Assembly: GCF_030440425.1 (NCBI RefSeq)
Contig: NZ_CP098023.1
Span: 547,501 to 611,500, forward strand
Origin: Microbulbifer sp. MI-G
Lineage (GTDB): Bacteria; Pseudomonadota; Gammaproteobacteria; Pseudomonadales; Cellvibrionaceae
Direction: 5' to 3'
DNA length: 64,000 bases
Shown: in pieces, positions 12,383 through 21,872 of the stretch
How positions within the stretch are numbered: the first letter of the stretch is position 1
How the letters are laid out: each line of letters opens with the position of its first letter
Notes under the pieces: generated by a model
Databases searched by the model: none
Told to the model about the DNA's origin: nothing
The model's input: the letters and a program-made list of their open reading frames with translations, nothing else
Made by a program: the position numbers and the translations under genes

Positions 12383-13002
12383 TTTTCGGTCTCGGTCATT
12401 CGTTGTATCAATAAATGCCTGTAACTTTGACACGAAATCCCTGGGGTGTCGATTCAGGCGCTTTCAAAGGCCGGTTCTGTGCGTTGAGCGGTGGGGCTTC
12501 CAATTGGCAGGGTTTCTCTGGGCAGGGAGTTGCATACGGAGTGAGCCTTATCCCCACTTGAATCTGTATAGCGCTGCAGGCTCTGATGTTATCCAGAAGA
12601 CCAAACCGGTTTCCCCTTGCATTCGAACTCCTCTATGTAACCTTGCAAATGATGGCAATAAGACCGAAAAGGTTGGCAGAAGTGGATAGCCAGGGTGTGT
12701 CTGTGATGCAGAGGTTCTGCAAAGGGTCACTTGGAGTGCTGCTTTTTTACACGCTCGGGGTACAGGTACGGCATATCGGCTGCTGGCGAGGGATATACCA
12801 GAGTTATACACAGCTCTATCCATGGTTTCTGTGAGTAACAAGTCTGTAATAACACCATGCCGGTGAGAGGTTGTGGACAGGGCACTTGCACAAGAGAAGT
12901 GACAGCTGCTGGAGGAGACCTTGCTATGGGGGTAATGAAAAGCCCCCACAGCGGGGGCTTTTGGTATGGGCAAAGGGGGGTCTTTCTGGCTTGATTCCCG
13001 GC
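12383..13002. other. Intergenic region with one terminator, no gene seen
   Basis: About 620 bases between two minus-strand genes. Open frames of 80-140 codons occur on both strands but show no motifs or ribosome-binding sites. The only clear element is the hairpin at 12938-12963. Confidence 0.5.
12938..12963 (-). terminator. Rho-independent terminator after the M28 peptidase operon
   Basis: AAAAGCCCCC and GGGGGCTTTT are perfect complements around a four-base loop (ACAG). On the minus strand the hairpin lies about 40 bases past the stop of the M28 peptidase. The flanking A and T runs make it potentially bidirectional. Confidence 0.85.
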
Positions 13003-14412
13003 CTAATCTGTTTTAGTGGGAATGCGGCCCAGATCGCCTTCCATTTCCGCAGCCAGGAAGGAAATCACGACCCAGGCTGCGACATTCTGGCGAAGGTTTT
13101 CTGGGTCAACCTTGTCCAGTGTGTCATTGGGGGTATGGTGGTAGTCGAAGTAATCTGTGCCGTCCTGGTAGAGGCCAAAGGCGGGTACGCCCCGGGCGAC
13201 GAATACACTGCTGTCCGGACCGCCGGAAGAGGCGTTATTGCCGCGTTCAATGCCGAGGGGTGCGAGCAACTGCATCATCTGGTCGGCGATATCGAATTTG
13301 TTCTCGGGCAGGCGGGTGTCAAAACGCCAGATTTTCCCCGCGCCGAAATCGGATTCGGATATGGCGATAATATTGTCCAGTTCATGACGGTGGGCATCGA
13401 CATATTGTTTGGCACCTACCAAGCCTATCTCTTCGGCGCCAAACAGAATTACGCGCAGGGTGCGGCGCGGGCGAACTGGCAGCTCTGCGATGAGCCTGGC
13501 CGTCTCCAGGACAATAGCAACGCCGGCGCCATCGTCAAGGGCGCCAGTGCCCTCGTCCCAGGAGTCCAGATGGGCCCCAATCACCATGGCCTCTTCGGGT
13601 CGCTCGCGGCCGGTGATCTCTCCGATCACATTGAAGGAGGGGCCATCGGCAAGGCGTTCATTGTCGACATCAAGTCTGACCACTACGGGCCCGCCGCGCT
13701 TGAGCATGGCTTCGAGCAAATTCGCATCCGGTGCCGAGAGCGCCAAAGCGGGCACCGGGTTTTCAATATTATCGATCGCCATCATGCCGGTGTGGGCAAA
13801 ACGGTCAGAGTCTGTTCCCACGGAGCGCAGAAGCAGCGCTGCGGCGCCTTTTGTGGCGGCTGCACGCATCCCCCTACTGCGTCCTTGAACCGCGGGGCCA
13901 TAGCCTTCACCGGTGCGGGCCTTTTCCATACGCTTGTTGATAAAGGCAATCTTGCCCTTCACTTGCTCTGGCGGTGCCTTTAACAGCGCTTCCACATCGG
14001 CAAACTCGACAATCTCTGCGCTCAGCCCATCCTCCGGTGTGGCGACACCAAATCCCAGGGAGGTGACGACTAGTGGCTGTGGGTAGGGTGCAATCACTTC
14101 GGCATGTGCGTGACCGCGCACCCAGCGCGGCACTTCGACCTGCTCGGTATACACCCGGTCGAAACCCAGCGCCTTCATTTTTTGCTGGGCCCAGGCAACT
14201 GCGCGGCGGTCACCTTCGGTTCCCGCGCGGCGTGGGCCGACTTCCACTGTCAGTGACTCCACAATGCTGTAGGCATCGGAGGACTCCAGTGCGCGGTCGC
14301 GCAGCACTTCGGCAACCGAGAGGTCCTCTTGGGGAAGTGGCTTGGCCTGGACGGCACCGAGGGCCATGGCGGCTATCAAGCTCCCGGTTAGGGTCAACAG
14401 TCGTTTAAACAT
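13003..14412 (-). CDS. M28-family zinc aminopeptidase with PA domain, exported
   Basis: The 469-residue protein has a signal peptide (cleavage near VQAKP). A protease-associated insert spans about residues 130-240 (VKGKIAFINKRM, RAAATKGAAALLLRS), followed by the M28 catalytic domain. Expected zinc ligands are visible: GAHLDSWDEGTGALDDGAG near 280 (His, bridging Asp), FGAEEIGL near 325 (catalytic and ligand Glu), SESDFGAG near 352 (Asp) and DYHHTPNDTLDKVD near 425 (His). Such enzymes remove N-terminal residues from peptides in the periplasm or outside the cell. It is last in a likely four-gene minus-strand operon and is followed by a strong terminator. Confidence 0.93.
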   Translation of the reverse strand: MFKRLLTLTGSLIAAMALGAVQAKPLPQEDLSVAEVLRDRALESSDAYSIVESLTVEVGPRRAGTEGDRRAVAWAQQKMKALGFDRVYTEQVEVPRWVRGHAHAEVIAPYPQPLVVTSLGFGVATPEDGLSAEIVEFADVEALLKAPPEQVKGKIAFINKRMEKARTGEGYGPAVQGRSRGMRAAATKGAAALLLRSVGTDSDRFAHTGMMAIDNIENPVPALALSAPDANLLEAMLKRGGPVVVRLDVDNERLADGPSFNVIGEITGRERPEEAMVIGAHLDSWDEGTGALDDGAGVAIVLETARLIAELPVRPRRTLRVILFGAEEIGLVGAKQYVDAHRHELDNIIAISESDFGAGKIWRFDTRLPENKFDIADQMMQLLAPLGIERGNNASSGGPDSSVFVARGVPAFGLYQDGTDYFDYHHTPNDTLDKVDPENLRQNVAAWVVISFLAAEMEGDLGRIPTKTD

Positions 14413-14442
14413 GGGTTTATCCTTGGTTAATGTTTATTGGGT

Positions 14443-14793
14443 TCAGGATTTAGGCTGTTGGCCGGCTATTTCAGTGAGGAGTTGGCGACGCACCTCACGC
14501 AACTGTTTGATGCCGGCTTGGGTAAATAAATAGGGAGAGCCCTCATTGTATTCACGTTCTTCAATCTTCAGGCACTCAAGGCGCAACTGTTCCAGCCTGG
14601 GATCGTGACGCATGGGACAGGCTACCAGAGCGCGCCATTCAGTTTCACTGGCCTGCCCGGAAATCACATCTTCAAGCCCCCTGACAAAACTTTGCCTATC
14701 CATACGGAATCTGGGTGTGCGCAGGTGCATCAACGTCCAGACAACGATAACAAAAGCGCTAAGCGACAGTAATAGCGTTAAGATTATGCCCAC
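14443..14793 (-). CDS. Small membrane-anchored protein of unknown function
   Basis: The 116-residue product has one N-terminal transmembrane helix (about residues 2-23) and a soluble, charged, helical C-terminal part with ERREYNEG-like and KQLREVRRQL segments. Two cysteines lie in VACPMRHD and RLECLKI. I do not recognise a family. It begins 3 bases after the TSUP gene stop and ends 30 bases before the M28 peptidase, so it is very likely translated from the same transcript. Confidence 0.75.
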   Translation of the reverse strand: MGIILTLLLSLSAFVIVVWTLMHLRTPRFRMDRQSFVRGLEDVISGQASETEWRALVACPMRHDPRLEQLRLECLKIEEREYNEGSPYLFTQAGIKQLREVRRQLLTEIAGQQPKS

Positions 14794-14796
14794 CTT

Positions 14797-15576
14797 TTAC
14801 GCCTCCAATAATAATTTTACCGCTACAGCAACTGTAGTGAGAATAAGGATGGGCCTGATTAACTGGATGCCCCGTGAAATCACCAGGTTTGAGCCGATGC
14901 GTGCACCGCAAAACTGGGCAACAGACATACTGATTGCCAGCCACAGCAAAAGATGACCACCCAGGATAAACAAGATCATTGAGGTGGTATTGGTTGCCAA
15001 AACCAGGGGCTTGGTGGATGCCGTGGCTCTGCGCATGTTGTAGCCGAGGAGTGCAGCGAAGGCGAGGGCATAGATAGAGCCCATACCGGGGCCAAAGAAG
15101 CCGCCGTAAAAGCCCACCCCGCTACCCACGGACAGGTTGAATACACCAGTGCCCATTCTGGGTTTGGAATCGATATCGGATATCCTTGGGGAGAGCGCAA
15201 AGTATAGCGCAATTGCAATAAGCAGAATCGGTAAAAGGATCTGCAGATCTTCGCCGCCCAGCCGGGTAACGGTCCAGGTGCCCACCAGAGAACCAAAAAT
15301 TGCAGCAATCAGGCCGGGCCAAAGAGGCTTTAATTGCAGCTGTCCCTTCTGTAGGAAATTGACCGTCGATGAAAGTGTACCGAAGACGCTTTGAAATTTA
15401 TTGGTACCGAGGGCATCCAGCGGGGGGATGCCGGCCCAAAGAAGGGCGGGCAAGGTAATAATGCCACCACCACCGGCGATAGCACTCACAAAACCCGCGG
15501 CAAAGGCTACCGCGGTCAAGATCAGGTAGGTGCTTGTGGATATTTCGCTACTGAGTTCTATCACGGGAGGATGCAT
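14797..15576 (-). CDS. TSUP (TauE/SafE) family permease
   Basis: Inner-membrane protein of 259 residues with about eight hydrophobic helices. The N-terminal AGFVSAIAGGGGIITLPALL and the second-half GFYGGFFGPGMGS are the duplicated glycine-rich signatures of the TauE/SafE/YfcA family, which export or import small anions such as sulfite, sulfoacetate or other organosulfur compounds. The substrate is not predictable. Its first 29 bases overlap the 3' end of the upstream acyltransferase gene, indicating translational coupling. Confidence 0.92.
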   Translation of the reverse strand: MHPPVIELSSEISTSTYLILTAVAFAAGFVSAIAGGGGIITLPALLWAGIPPLDALGTNKFQSVFGTLSSTVNFLQKGQLQLKPLWPGLIAAIFGSLVGTWTVTRLGGEDLQILLPILLIAIALYFALSPRISDIDSKPRMGTGVFNLSVGSGVGFYGGFFGPGMGSIYALAFAALLGYNMRRATASTKPLVLATNTTSMILFILGGHLLLWLAISMSVAQFCGARIGSNLVISRGIQLIRPILILTTVAVAVKLLLEA

Positions 15577-16180
15577 TACCCTTCAGGGTGTTGGTCTGCT
15601 TATTGCGGTGATATCCCTGATATTTACTGAAGCGAAGCTGAATTTCCCGCATATCCTGTTCCAGGTCCCCTGTAGGCTGATACAGGGAGTCCAGACAAAG
15701 ACGTTTTCGGGGGAAATCCCAGGCAACCAGGAAAATGGGCACATCGGCAGCGTAGGCAATGCGCAAAAAGCCGTTTTTCCATTTGGTGACTTTCTCGCGT
15801 GTGCCCTCTGGGGTGATGCCTACCCACATCTTTTCATTGTCTCGGAACTGGGATGCCACCTGTTGTGCGATACCGCCGGCAGCAGAGCGGTCGGTGGGTA
15901 CGCCGCCGAGCCATGTAAATAGCCCCCTGAAGGGAAAGAAAAAGGCCTCTTTCTTCATCAGCCAGGAAATCCTTACCCGATAGGCCATGATAAACGGCAT
16001 GGCCACAACAAAGTCCCAGTTGGAGGTGTGCGGGGCCAGTGCCACCATCACTTTTTTTTCCGATGGAAAGGTGCCTTCCAGGCGCCAGCCTATCAGCCAG
16101 ATCAACAGCCTGCCAATGGCGGCGGTAAAACGGTTGCCAAGACGCGGTATCTCTGCCGGTAACTCTTTATGCTGGCTCAT
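15548..16180 (-). CDS. PlsC-like lysophospholipid acyltransferase
   Basis: A 210-residue acyltransferase with block I HTSNWD (the H(x)4D catalytic motif, near residue 51), block III TPEGTRE near 122 and hydrophobic segments around 20-40 and 60-75 for membrane association. Family members acylate 1-acyl-glycerol-3-phosphate or related lysolipids. The shortened protein and the TSNWDF variant resemble the group often found outside the core plsC locus, so it may act on another acceptor. First gene of the likely operon acyltransferase-TSUP-small membrane protein-M28 peptidase. Confidence 0.88.
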   Translation of the reverse strand: MSQHKELPAEIPRLGNRFTAAIGRLLIWLIGWRLEGTFPSEKKVMVALAPHTSNWDFVVAMPFIMAYRVRISWLMKKEAFFFPFRGLFTWLGGVPTDRSAAGGIAQQVASQFRDNEKMWVGITPEGTREKVTKWKNGFLRIAYAADVPIFLVAWDFPRKRLCLDSLYQPTGDLEQDMREIQLRFSKYQGYHRNKQTNTLKGNASSRDRTQ

Positions 16181-16246
16181 TCATGGTCTCTCAATCTGCT
16201 GCCCGTAAATCTGCAGGAGAATCCGGGCAGGGGTACATAGTGGAAA

Positions 16247-17827
16247 CTAATGTTCCCGGGTGGCATAAAAGCGGATATCCGGATAGCGCTCCTCAGCCAG
16301 TTGCAGGTTTACCCGGGTTGGTGCCAGGTAGGTGAGATGTCCACTGCCATCCCTGGCAAGGTTGGTGCTTGCTTTGCGCCTGAAATGTTCCATTTCCCTG
16401 GGGCTGTCGCTCTCCACCCATCGGGCGGTGGTGATATTGACATTTTCGTAAATGGCGTCGACCTTGTACTCATCTCTGAGGCGGTAAGCCACCACCTCAA
16501 ACTGGAGAACACCAACCGCACCGACGATAATGTCGTTACTCTCCTGCGGAAAAAAGACCTGTGTGGAGCCCTCTTCGGAGAGCTGCTGTAACCCCTTTTG
16601 CAGTTGCTTGAGTTTCAGTGGGTCTTTCAGGCGGATTCGGCGGAACAATTCCGGGGCGAAATTCGGAATACCGGTAAATTTGAGTAATTCCCCCTCCGTA
16701 AAGGTATCGCCAATCTGTATGGTGCCATGGTTGTGCAGGCCGATAATATCCCCGGCAATGGCTTCCTCCACGTGAGAGCGATCTCCGGCCATAAAGGTGA
16801 CAGCATCGGCAATTTTGATCTCCTTGCCGATACGCACGTGTTTTACCTTCATCCCGCGGTTGTAAGTGCCGGAGCACACGCGCATAAAGGCGATACGGTC
16901 GCGGTGTTTCGGGTCCATATTGGCCTGAATCTTAAAGACAAAGCCCGAGAATTTTTCCTCGATAGGAGCTACCTGGCGCTCGCGGGTTGCCCGTGGTTGT
17001 GGGTCGGGAGCCCATTCCACAAAGCCATCTAGCATTTCACGCACGCCGAAATTACCCAGTGCGGTACCGAAAAATACCGGGGTGAGTTCACCTTTCAGAT
17101 AGGCTTCCAGGTCAAACTGGTGTGTGGCGCCGCGCACCAGTTCGATTTCCTCACGAATTTCTTCTGCATACTCGCCCAGCAAGGCATGGGCTTCTGCAGT
17201 ATCCAGGCCCTTGATCTGGATATCGTCCGGAATGGTGTGCCCCTGTCCCTGGGTAAATACGTGAATCGTGTCGGTGTAGAGGTTGTACACGCCTTTAAAG
17301 TTTTTACCGGAGGCAAGTGGCCAGTTTATTGGCGCAGCCTGAATATCGAGCACCTTCTCGATTTCATCCATAACCTCAATAGGGTCGCGGATATCCCGGT
17401 CCAGTTTGTTGATAAAGGAAAGAATCGGGGTAGTCCGCAAGCGGCACACATTCATCAGCTTAATAGTGCGGTCTTCGACACCTTTAGCTCCATCGATCAC
17501 CATCAGTGCGGAATCCACCGCGGTGAGTACCCGGTATGTATCCTCGGAGAAGTCCTCGTGCCCCGGAGTATCCAGCAGGTTTACCGTGCGATTCCTGTAG
17601 GGAAACTGCATTACCGAAGAGGTGACAGAGATACCTCTTTCCCGCTCCATGGACATCCAGTCAGAGCGTGCGTGTGGCCCTTTCTTACCCTTGACCGAGC
17701 CGGCCAGTTGTATCGCATTTCCGAACAGCAACAGTTTTTCGGTCACAGTGGTTTTCCCGGCGTCCGGGTGGGATATGATAGCAAAAGTTCTACGTTGTTG
17801 AATTTTATGGGAAAAATCAGAATTCAT
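16247..17827 (-). CDS. prfC: Peptide chain release factor 3
   Basis: Translational GTPase that recycles RF1 and RF2 from the ribosome. The 526-residue protein, very close to the 529 of E. coli, shows the G1 loop SHPDAGKTT near 18, the switch [10 protein letters not shown] near 90, NKLDRD near 140, and the RF3-specific continuation through elongation-factor-like domains II and III. The frame is open 31 codons further upstream, but the ATG at 17827 aligns with known starts. Spacing of 66 bases to the acyltransferase gene leaves co-transcription open. Confidence 0.97.
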   Translation of the reverse strand: MNSDFSHKIQQRRTFAIISHPDAGKTTVTEKLLLFGNAIQLAGSVKGKKGPHARSDWMSMERERGISVTSSVMQFPYRNRTVNLLDTPGHEDFSEDTYRVLTAVDSALMVIDGAKGVEDRTIKLMNVCRLRTTPILSFINKLDRDIRDPIEVMDEIEKVLDIQAAPINWPLASGKNFKGVYNLYTDTIHVFTQGQGHTIPDDIQIKGLDTAEAHALLGEYAEEIREEIELVRGATHQFDLEAYLKGELTPVFFGTALGNFGVREMLDGFVEWAPDPQPRATRERQVAPIEEKFSGFVFKIQANMDPKHRDRIAFMRVCSGTYNRGMKVKHVRIGKEIKIADAVTFMAGDRSHVEEAIAGDIIGLHNHGTIQIGDTFTEGELLKFTGIPNFAPELFRRIRLKDPLKLKQLQKGLQQLSEEGSTQVFFPQESNDIIVGAVGVLQFEVVAYRLRDEYKVDAIYENVNITTARWVESDSPREMEHFRRKASTNLARDGSGHLTYLAPTRVNLQLAEERYPDIRFYATREH

Positions 17828-18703
17828 GGCATTAAAACTTCGATTGTGTACGCAATAGTGTACACATGTGGAGACTTTCTTAAGCGGAATCTGCAAATCA
17901 AAAGGCTGGCATTGTATCAAGCCCGAATGTCACATGCCCAACTCCCTTCTCAAATAGTGCTCCGAAGTACTCTTCTCAGTAAAAATTTATTAAAATCAAT
18001 GAGTTATAAAAGATGAGGTATTAAGGCGGGCAGGGAAATCCGAAGATATCGGATAATTGACCGCTCATGTAACCTCCGCTCAGCCCTCGGGGCAAACAAC
18101 CGCGGTAAGCCATACCCACAGGCATTCGGAGATCGGGGTGGTCACAATAACTGTTGCCCGTGGGTTGAGGGTGTGGTGGTTTGTTTCGGCTCGGAGTTTC
18201 CAATTCCTATGCGAGAAATACCGGGCAGGCTCTTTAAGCGCATTGCATATCAGAGGAATACAGGTGTTCGAGCGTTCTTTTGGGCCTTCAGCGTTCAGCC
18301 TGGCTGCAACGCTTTGGTCGACAGGCATCTCAACCAGAAGAGGGAAGCGGTATTTTTGGCGGTGTTCATATTCTACTGTTACGGACTCCTTCTGGTAGAG
18401 GCCGGTGCAGTGTGTTTCGTACTCTGCCGACACGAGAGACTGGCTCTTGTTTTATCAATGAGAACCACACACGGTGCGGGCTCAGAGTAGAGAGGCAGAC
18501 CCGATTTAGAATTGGAGCCAGAATCCGCTCCGGTGAAGGTGATAAATATACAGGGTTCTACTCATCCACCTATCAATTTCAGGAATCAATCATAGACAGC
18601 ACTATCCTTGTCCAAATAAAGCAATGTAAGCCTGATTGTATTGCCAAATCCGTGAACGAGTGCGACCAAAGCCAGATTGTTCTATTGTAATAATAAATCA
18701 TTG
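17828..18703. other. Gene-poor stretch, no gene assigned
   Basis: About 880 bases downstream-facing from prfC. Frames at 18080-18433 (minus) and 18280-18690 (plus) are open for over 110 codons but overlap each other and contain no recognised family motif. Composition falls to AT-rich toward the right end. It may contain decayed sequence. Confidence 0.4.
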
Positions 18704-18733
18704 AAAGGAAAAAAGCCGCCTTGTGCAACGGCT
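18704..18733 (-). terminator. Possible terminator after the decayed membrane-protein gene
   Basis: On the minus strand AGCCG and CGGCT enclose a ten-base loop and are followed by TTTTTTCCTTTC. It lies directly at the end of the 18732-19238 reading frame, as a terminator would. Confidence 0.5.
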
Positions 18734-19238
18734 ATAACCCCGGCAGTTCCCTGATAGATAGATGAAAGGCCAAAGTAGGTGGAAATGAATACTTCCGACA
18801 ACACCCAGGCTTTATTAGGGCCTTCGAACGGGTTTGCAAACCTCTGCGTCTAGTAACCCTGGAAAAGAAGTTTTTCACTAAACGCGGCATCCCCCTGAAA
18901 ACCATTAAAATCAAGTAGTTGGTAAAATTTCCCCGAATACCTTCTAAAGAACTTAGATCGAATTTTTCAAAATGGTAGTATGGGAGTGTGTCGATAACAC
19001 TGGATACAAAAAATAATATGACAGTCAAAAAACACTTATTACTATAGTTTTCAGTGTAAATTTATTTCCAAATCCAAAAACAGACCAATCCCATTTTTGC
19101 TGCCAAAAATATAGAATATAATGCAGAGGCAAAAAAATAGCCAAAGTTTCTGTCAATTGAGGCTGTCAGAACTGGTATTGTTAATACAGCAATAACTGAA
19201 TATCGGTTATTTTATGCTTTGGAGAGTGCTTTTTTCAT
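18732..19238 (-). pseudogene. Decayed small membrane-protein gene
   Basis: Starting at an ATG at 19238, a single frame reads for 168 codons with two in-frame stops: codon 9 (TAA) and another TAA after FWIWK, near codon 57. Between and after the stops the translation stays protein-like, with three hydrophobic segments (VIAVLTIPVLTASI, YFFASALYSIFLAAKMG, LTVILFFVSSVIDTL) and a basic tail. This pattern fits an inactivated multi-pass membrane protein. I do not recognise the family. A downstream alternative start at 19028 (TTG) would give 98 residues. A terminator-like hairpin follows the final stop. Confidence 0.4.
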
Positions 19239-19461
19239 GATTATTTTAAATCTCTTGATGCAATTGTATTCATTACACAGATCAGCCGACTCGTAGATTG
19301 ATAATGTTGATAATATTGATGATTTGATTTCAGGTTTTTCTGAATAAATACATCAGCCTATGAAGCTTGTGTGTCATGTGGTTAGTTCCGTGAAGATTTT
19401 ATATGAAATTGAGAAAAGCCAGGAGTTGATAAAGGCGCCGGTAATATAAATTATTTTTGCA

Positions 19462-20625
19462 TTAAATTTCTTTCGCTTCACCATTTTCCAGCAGTCTAAA
19501 GTATTTCCCGTTTTTGACTAGAAGACCCTCGCTTTTCCGGAATGGCAAACTGAATAAATAATCTTTTGGATGCTTCACATCAATTGCTATAACTTTTTTG
19601 TTATATAGGGTGTTGATTTTACTTTGCAATGTGTGGCCGACAACCACGGCTTTGGCTTTAACTGCTTTTAGGCTCTGCTCAACCTCAGGTTGTGATAAAT
19701 TATCTTTAAAGTACCCTCGATACCATGCAGGTCCGGTTGTGCTGGATTGTAAAAAAGATTCTTTTGTTTCAAGAGTTGGAGTGTAATAGAGTCTTCTATA
19801 GCCTTTTCGAACGATGCTATTGATATCAGATAAAGAGAGTCCGAATTCAGTTATCCTGGGATGAATACCGCCATGCGTGAAAGCAACACTATTAATGACT
19901 TCAAGAACATTTTTAGAAGACAGCCAGCGGCCTAAAAATGCATTGTCATCAAACAGTTGGTATTGCTGTTTTCCAAGCATGCCTGCAATATAAAAATATT
20001 TTTTTTGCGCAGACTGATAGTTCCCTTGAAGGTTTTTTATTTCATGATTTCCGATGATGAAGTGTACTTTACCTCCTGCTCCCTTAGCAGATTGTTCTAA
20101 CTTATAGATTCCCCAAAGAATCTGAGTTGTGGAGGCACCACGGTCAACAAAATCGCCAACCAGTACAAGATGACCCCGGTCAAAAGTCCAGTTAAGATGT
20201 GTGTCTGCTACCCCGTGAATAACTAGAAACTCTCGAAATGCACTAAAACCACTTTCGATATCAGATAGGGCTATTATGGATTCGCCATCGTTATAAGTTG
20301 TATCTGGTATTGTGATTTCAGGATCAATAGTGACATTAAACGTACTGTTATCTAGTGGAAATGAAACGGGAAAGATTAACGTTTCATCTTCGGAAAGTGT
20401 ACTGGTATCCACGTAATATCCATCATCCTTATTGCCTCTTAATGTTTTGGTGACCAGCGTGTTATTATCATAAAATACATGCACTTCACCATCCAATTTA
20501 TAGGCAAGTTTATTTTCGAATAAGTGGGCATCAGCGCCAATAAATAACCCAAATGCAACTACACCGGTTATCAATACTATAAAGGTAATCCCGAAGTGCT
20601 TTAAATTGGTAAGAATTATAGACAT
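19462..20625 (-). CDS. Membrane-anchored calcineurin-like (PPP-type) phosphoesterase
   Basis: The 387-residue protein has one N-terminal transmembrane helix (residues 10-30), an extracytoplasmic linker domain, then a metallophosphoesterase domain with GDFVDRG near 157, GNHE near 195, THGG near 247 and a late VVGHT near 327, the order seen in bacterial Ser/Thr-type protein phosphatases. The first metal motif, normally GDxH or SDxHG, reads SDIES here, so one ligand is altered. Last gene of the PadR-HAAS-phosphatase unit (24-base gap). The DNA is AT-richer than the surrounding core genes. Confidence 0.85.
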   Translation of the reverse strand: MSIILTNLKHFGITFIVLITGVVAFGLFIGADAHLFENKLAYKLDGEVHVFYDNNTLVTKTLRGNKDDGYYVDTSTLSEDETLIFPVSFPLDNSTFNVTIDPEITIPDTTYNDGESIIALSDIESGFSAFREFLVIHGVADTHLNWTFDRGHLVLVGDFVDRGASTTQILWGIYKLEQSAKGAGGKVHFIIGNHEIKNLQGNYQSAQKKYFYIAGMLGKQQYQLFDDNAFLGRWLSSKNVLEVINSVAFTHGGIHPRITEFGLSLSDINSIVRKGYRRLYYTPTLETKESFLQSSTTGPAWYRGYFKDNLSQPEVEQSLKAVKAKAVVVGHTLQSKINTLYNKKVIAIDVKHPKDYLFSLPFRKSEGLLVKNGKYFRLLENGEAKEI

Positions 20626-20649
20626 TGCCTATACCTTGAATTTATTATT

Positions 20650-21198
20650 CTAAATATGCATTTTTAATATGCGGGAAATTTTGTAAGTTAAATATAATGT
20701 TCCAGAGCCAATCAATGCGGAGATAGGAACCAACCCGATAGCCGGTATTTCTTGTACCGGGTAATCAGGCTGGTTAAATGAGATTACTACACTGTTGCCA
20801 TGTTCAGCCAGCCAGACACCAAAGAGTGAAGGTGTAATCACCATCAGTATTGCAGCTAAAACCAGGGTAAGACCAATTCCAAATCCAGCCGTGTAGACTA
20901 AATAGTAGAAACTCCTGCTCACTCCTTTTTTAAACCTTGATAAAGGGTTTAAGCCTTTTGGCGGTGCGCAGCCTATCGCGATATGTTCGATATATCCTGC
21001 TGCCAATTCCCTGGGTGTACCTAACTTTGCCAGAATTGATTCAATTTCTGTATTCTCTGCATTGTCTTGTAAAGAGAGAGCGTCATAGATATGGCTTTCA
21101 ATTTCTTGGGCCACTTCCAGAGCCTGAACCTCACTGATGCTGGATAAGTAAAGCTTCAGTTCAGATAAGTAGTTATAAATTAATTTGTTTCTTGCCAT
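20650..21198 (-). CDS. HAAS-domain (DUF1700-like) membrane protein
   Basis: The 182-residue protein has an N-terminal helical HAAS/DUF1700-type domain with YLSELKLYL near 10, EVAQEIESHI near 28 and ILAKLGTPRELAAGYIE near 55, followed by two transmembrane helices near 95-120 and 150-172. Such proteins are nearly always encoded next to a PadR-family repressor and are thought to transmit or modulate envelope signals. The gene lies 11 bases after padR and 24 bases before the phosphatase, so the three form an operon. Confidence 0.85.
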   Translation of the reverse strand: MARNKLIYNYLSELKLYLSSISEVQALEVAQEIESHIYDALSLQDNAENTEIESILAKLGTPRELAAGYIEHIAIGCAPPKGLNPLSRFKKGVSRSFYYLVYTAGFGIGLTLVLAAILMVITPSLFGVWLAEHGNSVVISFNQPDYPVQEIPAIGLVPISALIGSGTLYLTYKISRILKMHI

Positions 21199-21209
21199 TG
21201 TGTAACCTG

Positions 21210-21560
21210 TTATTTTTCAAGATTGTACTTGTGAAAAAGCTGGTTGATGTCCTTTACAGATTTCAGCCATCTGGCTTTAAGCCCACCAAGTCTATCTTTG
21301 CCTACATCGGATAGCCGATAGTATTTTCTTGGTCTGGACTCACCTTCTTGTAACCAATAACTTTCGACAACACCGTCTCGCTTTAAACGATCAAGAAGAG
21401 GGTACAAAGTGCCCTCCGTAATTTTCATCGTTTCGAATTGATGAAGGTTTTGTAGAAGTTGAAGGCCGAACTGGGCTTTTTGACCAAGCAAAGCCAAAAT
21501 CACCATCTCAAGCGTACCTTTTCGGAATTGCACATCCCACTTATGTTCAAAGGGCTCCAA
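21210..21560 (-). CDS. PadR-family transcriptional repressor
   Basis: A 116-residue winged-helix protein. The line from FRKGTLEMVILALL through GLQLLQNL, the recognition region ITEGTLYPLLDRLKRDGVV near 52, and wing residues SRPRKYYRLSDVGKDRL near 80 are all typical of PadR. The C-terminal helix is short, as in subgroup-2 PadR proteins. First gene of its operon, with inverted repeats directly upstream that are likely its own operator. Confidence 0.93.
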   Translation of the reverse strand: MEPFEHKWDVQFRKGTLEMVILALLGQKAQFGLQLLQNLHQFETMKITEGTLYPLLDRLKRDGVVESYWLQEGESRPRKYYRLSDVGKDRLGGLKARWLKSVKDINQLFHKYNLEK

Positions 21561-21574
21561 ATTGTATTCCTTAT

Positions 21575-21621
21575 ATGTATTACAAGGTTATTATGCACTA
21601 CAAGGCATACTTGTAATGCAT
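21575..21621. promoter_or_regulatory. Probable PadR operator, nested inverted repeats
   Basis: ATGTATTACAAG (21575-21586) pairs with CTTGTAATGCAT (21610-21621), matching at 11 of 12 positions. Inside it TACAAG (21599-21604) and CTTGTA (21610-21615) form a perfect 6-base inverted repeat around GCATA. The array starts 15 bases upstream of the padR start codon. PadR proteins often bind ATGT-N8-ACAT-like palindromes in their own promoter; the assignment is an inference. Confidence 0.6.
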
Positions 21622-21872
21622 CGTGAATAAGATTGCAAGGAATTTTTAAGCTATCAGACCTTATGTCTTCGGTATGGGCGAGGAATCCCTGCCTACTTTG
21701 CCCTGAGGAGAATAGACAAGCGGGGCCCTATCCAGAGAGAAAATCGGCAGAGGCGAACAGTGAAATCGACGAGCAGGTGTGTACGTATTACGAGGCTGCC
21801 TGCCTGTAGGTGAAGGTTTCAGATGGATACTTTAGATGCATTGCGCGCCATACTGCGTGGGTGTCAGTTTTT

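Noticed and set aside
12871..13983. 370-codon plus-strand open frame
   Set aside because: It is antisense to the M28 peptidase, which has a full set of zinc ligands.
18080..18690. Overlapping 117- and 136-codon frames
   Set aside because: They lie on opposite strands over the same DNA, and neither shows a motif, start signal or neighbour relationship.
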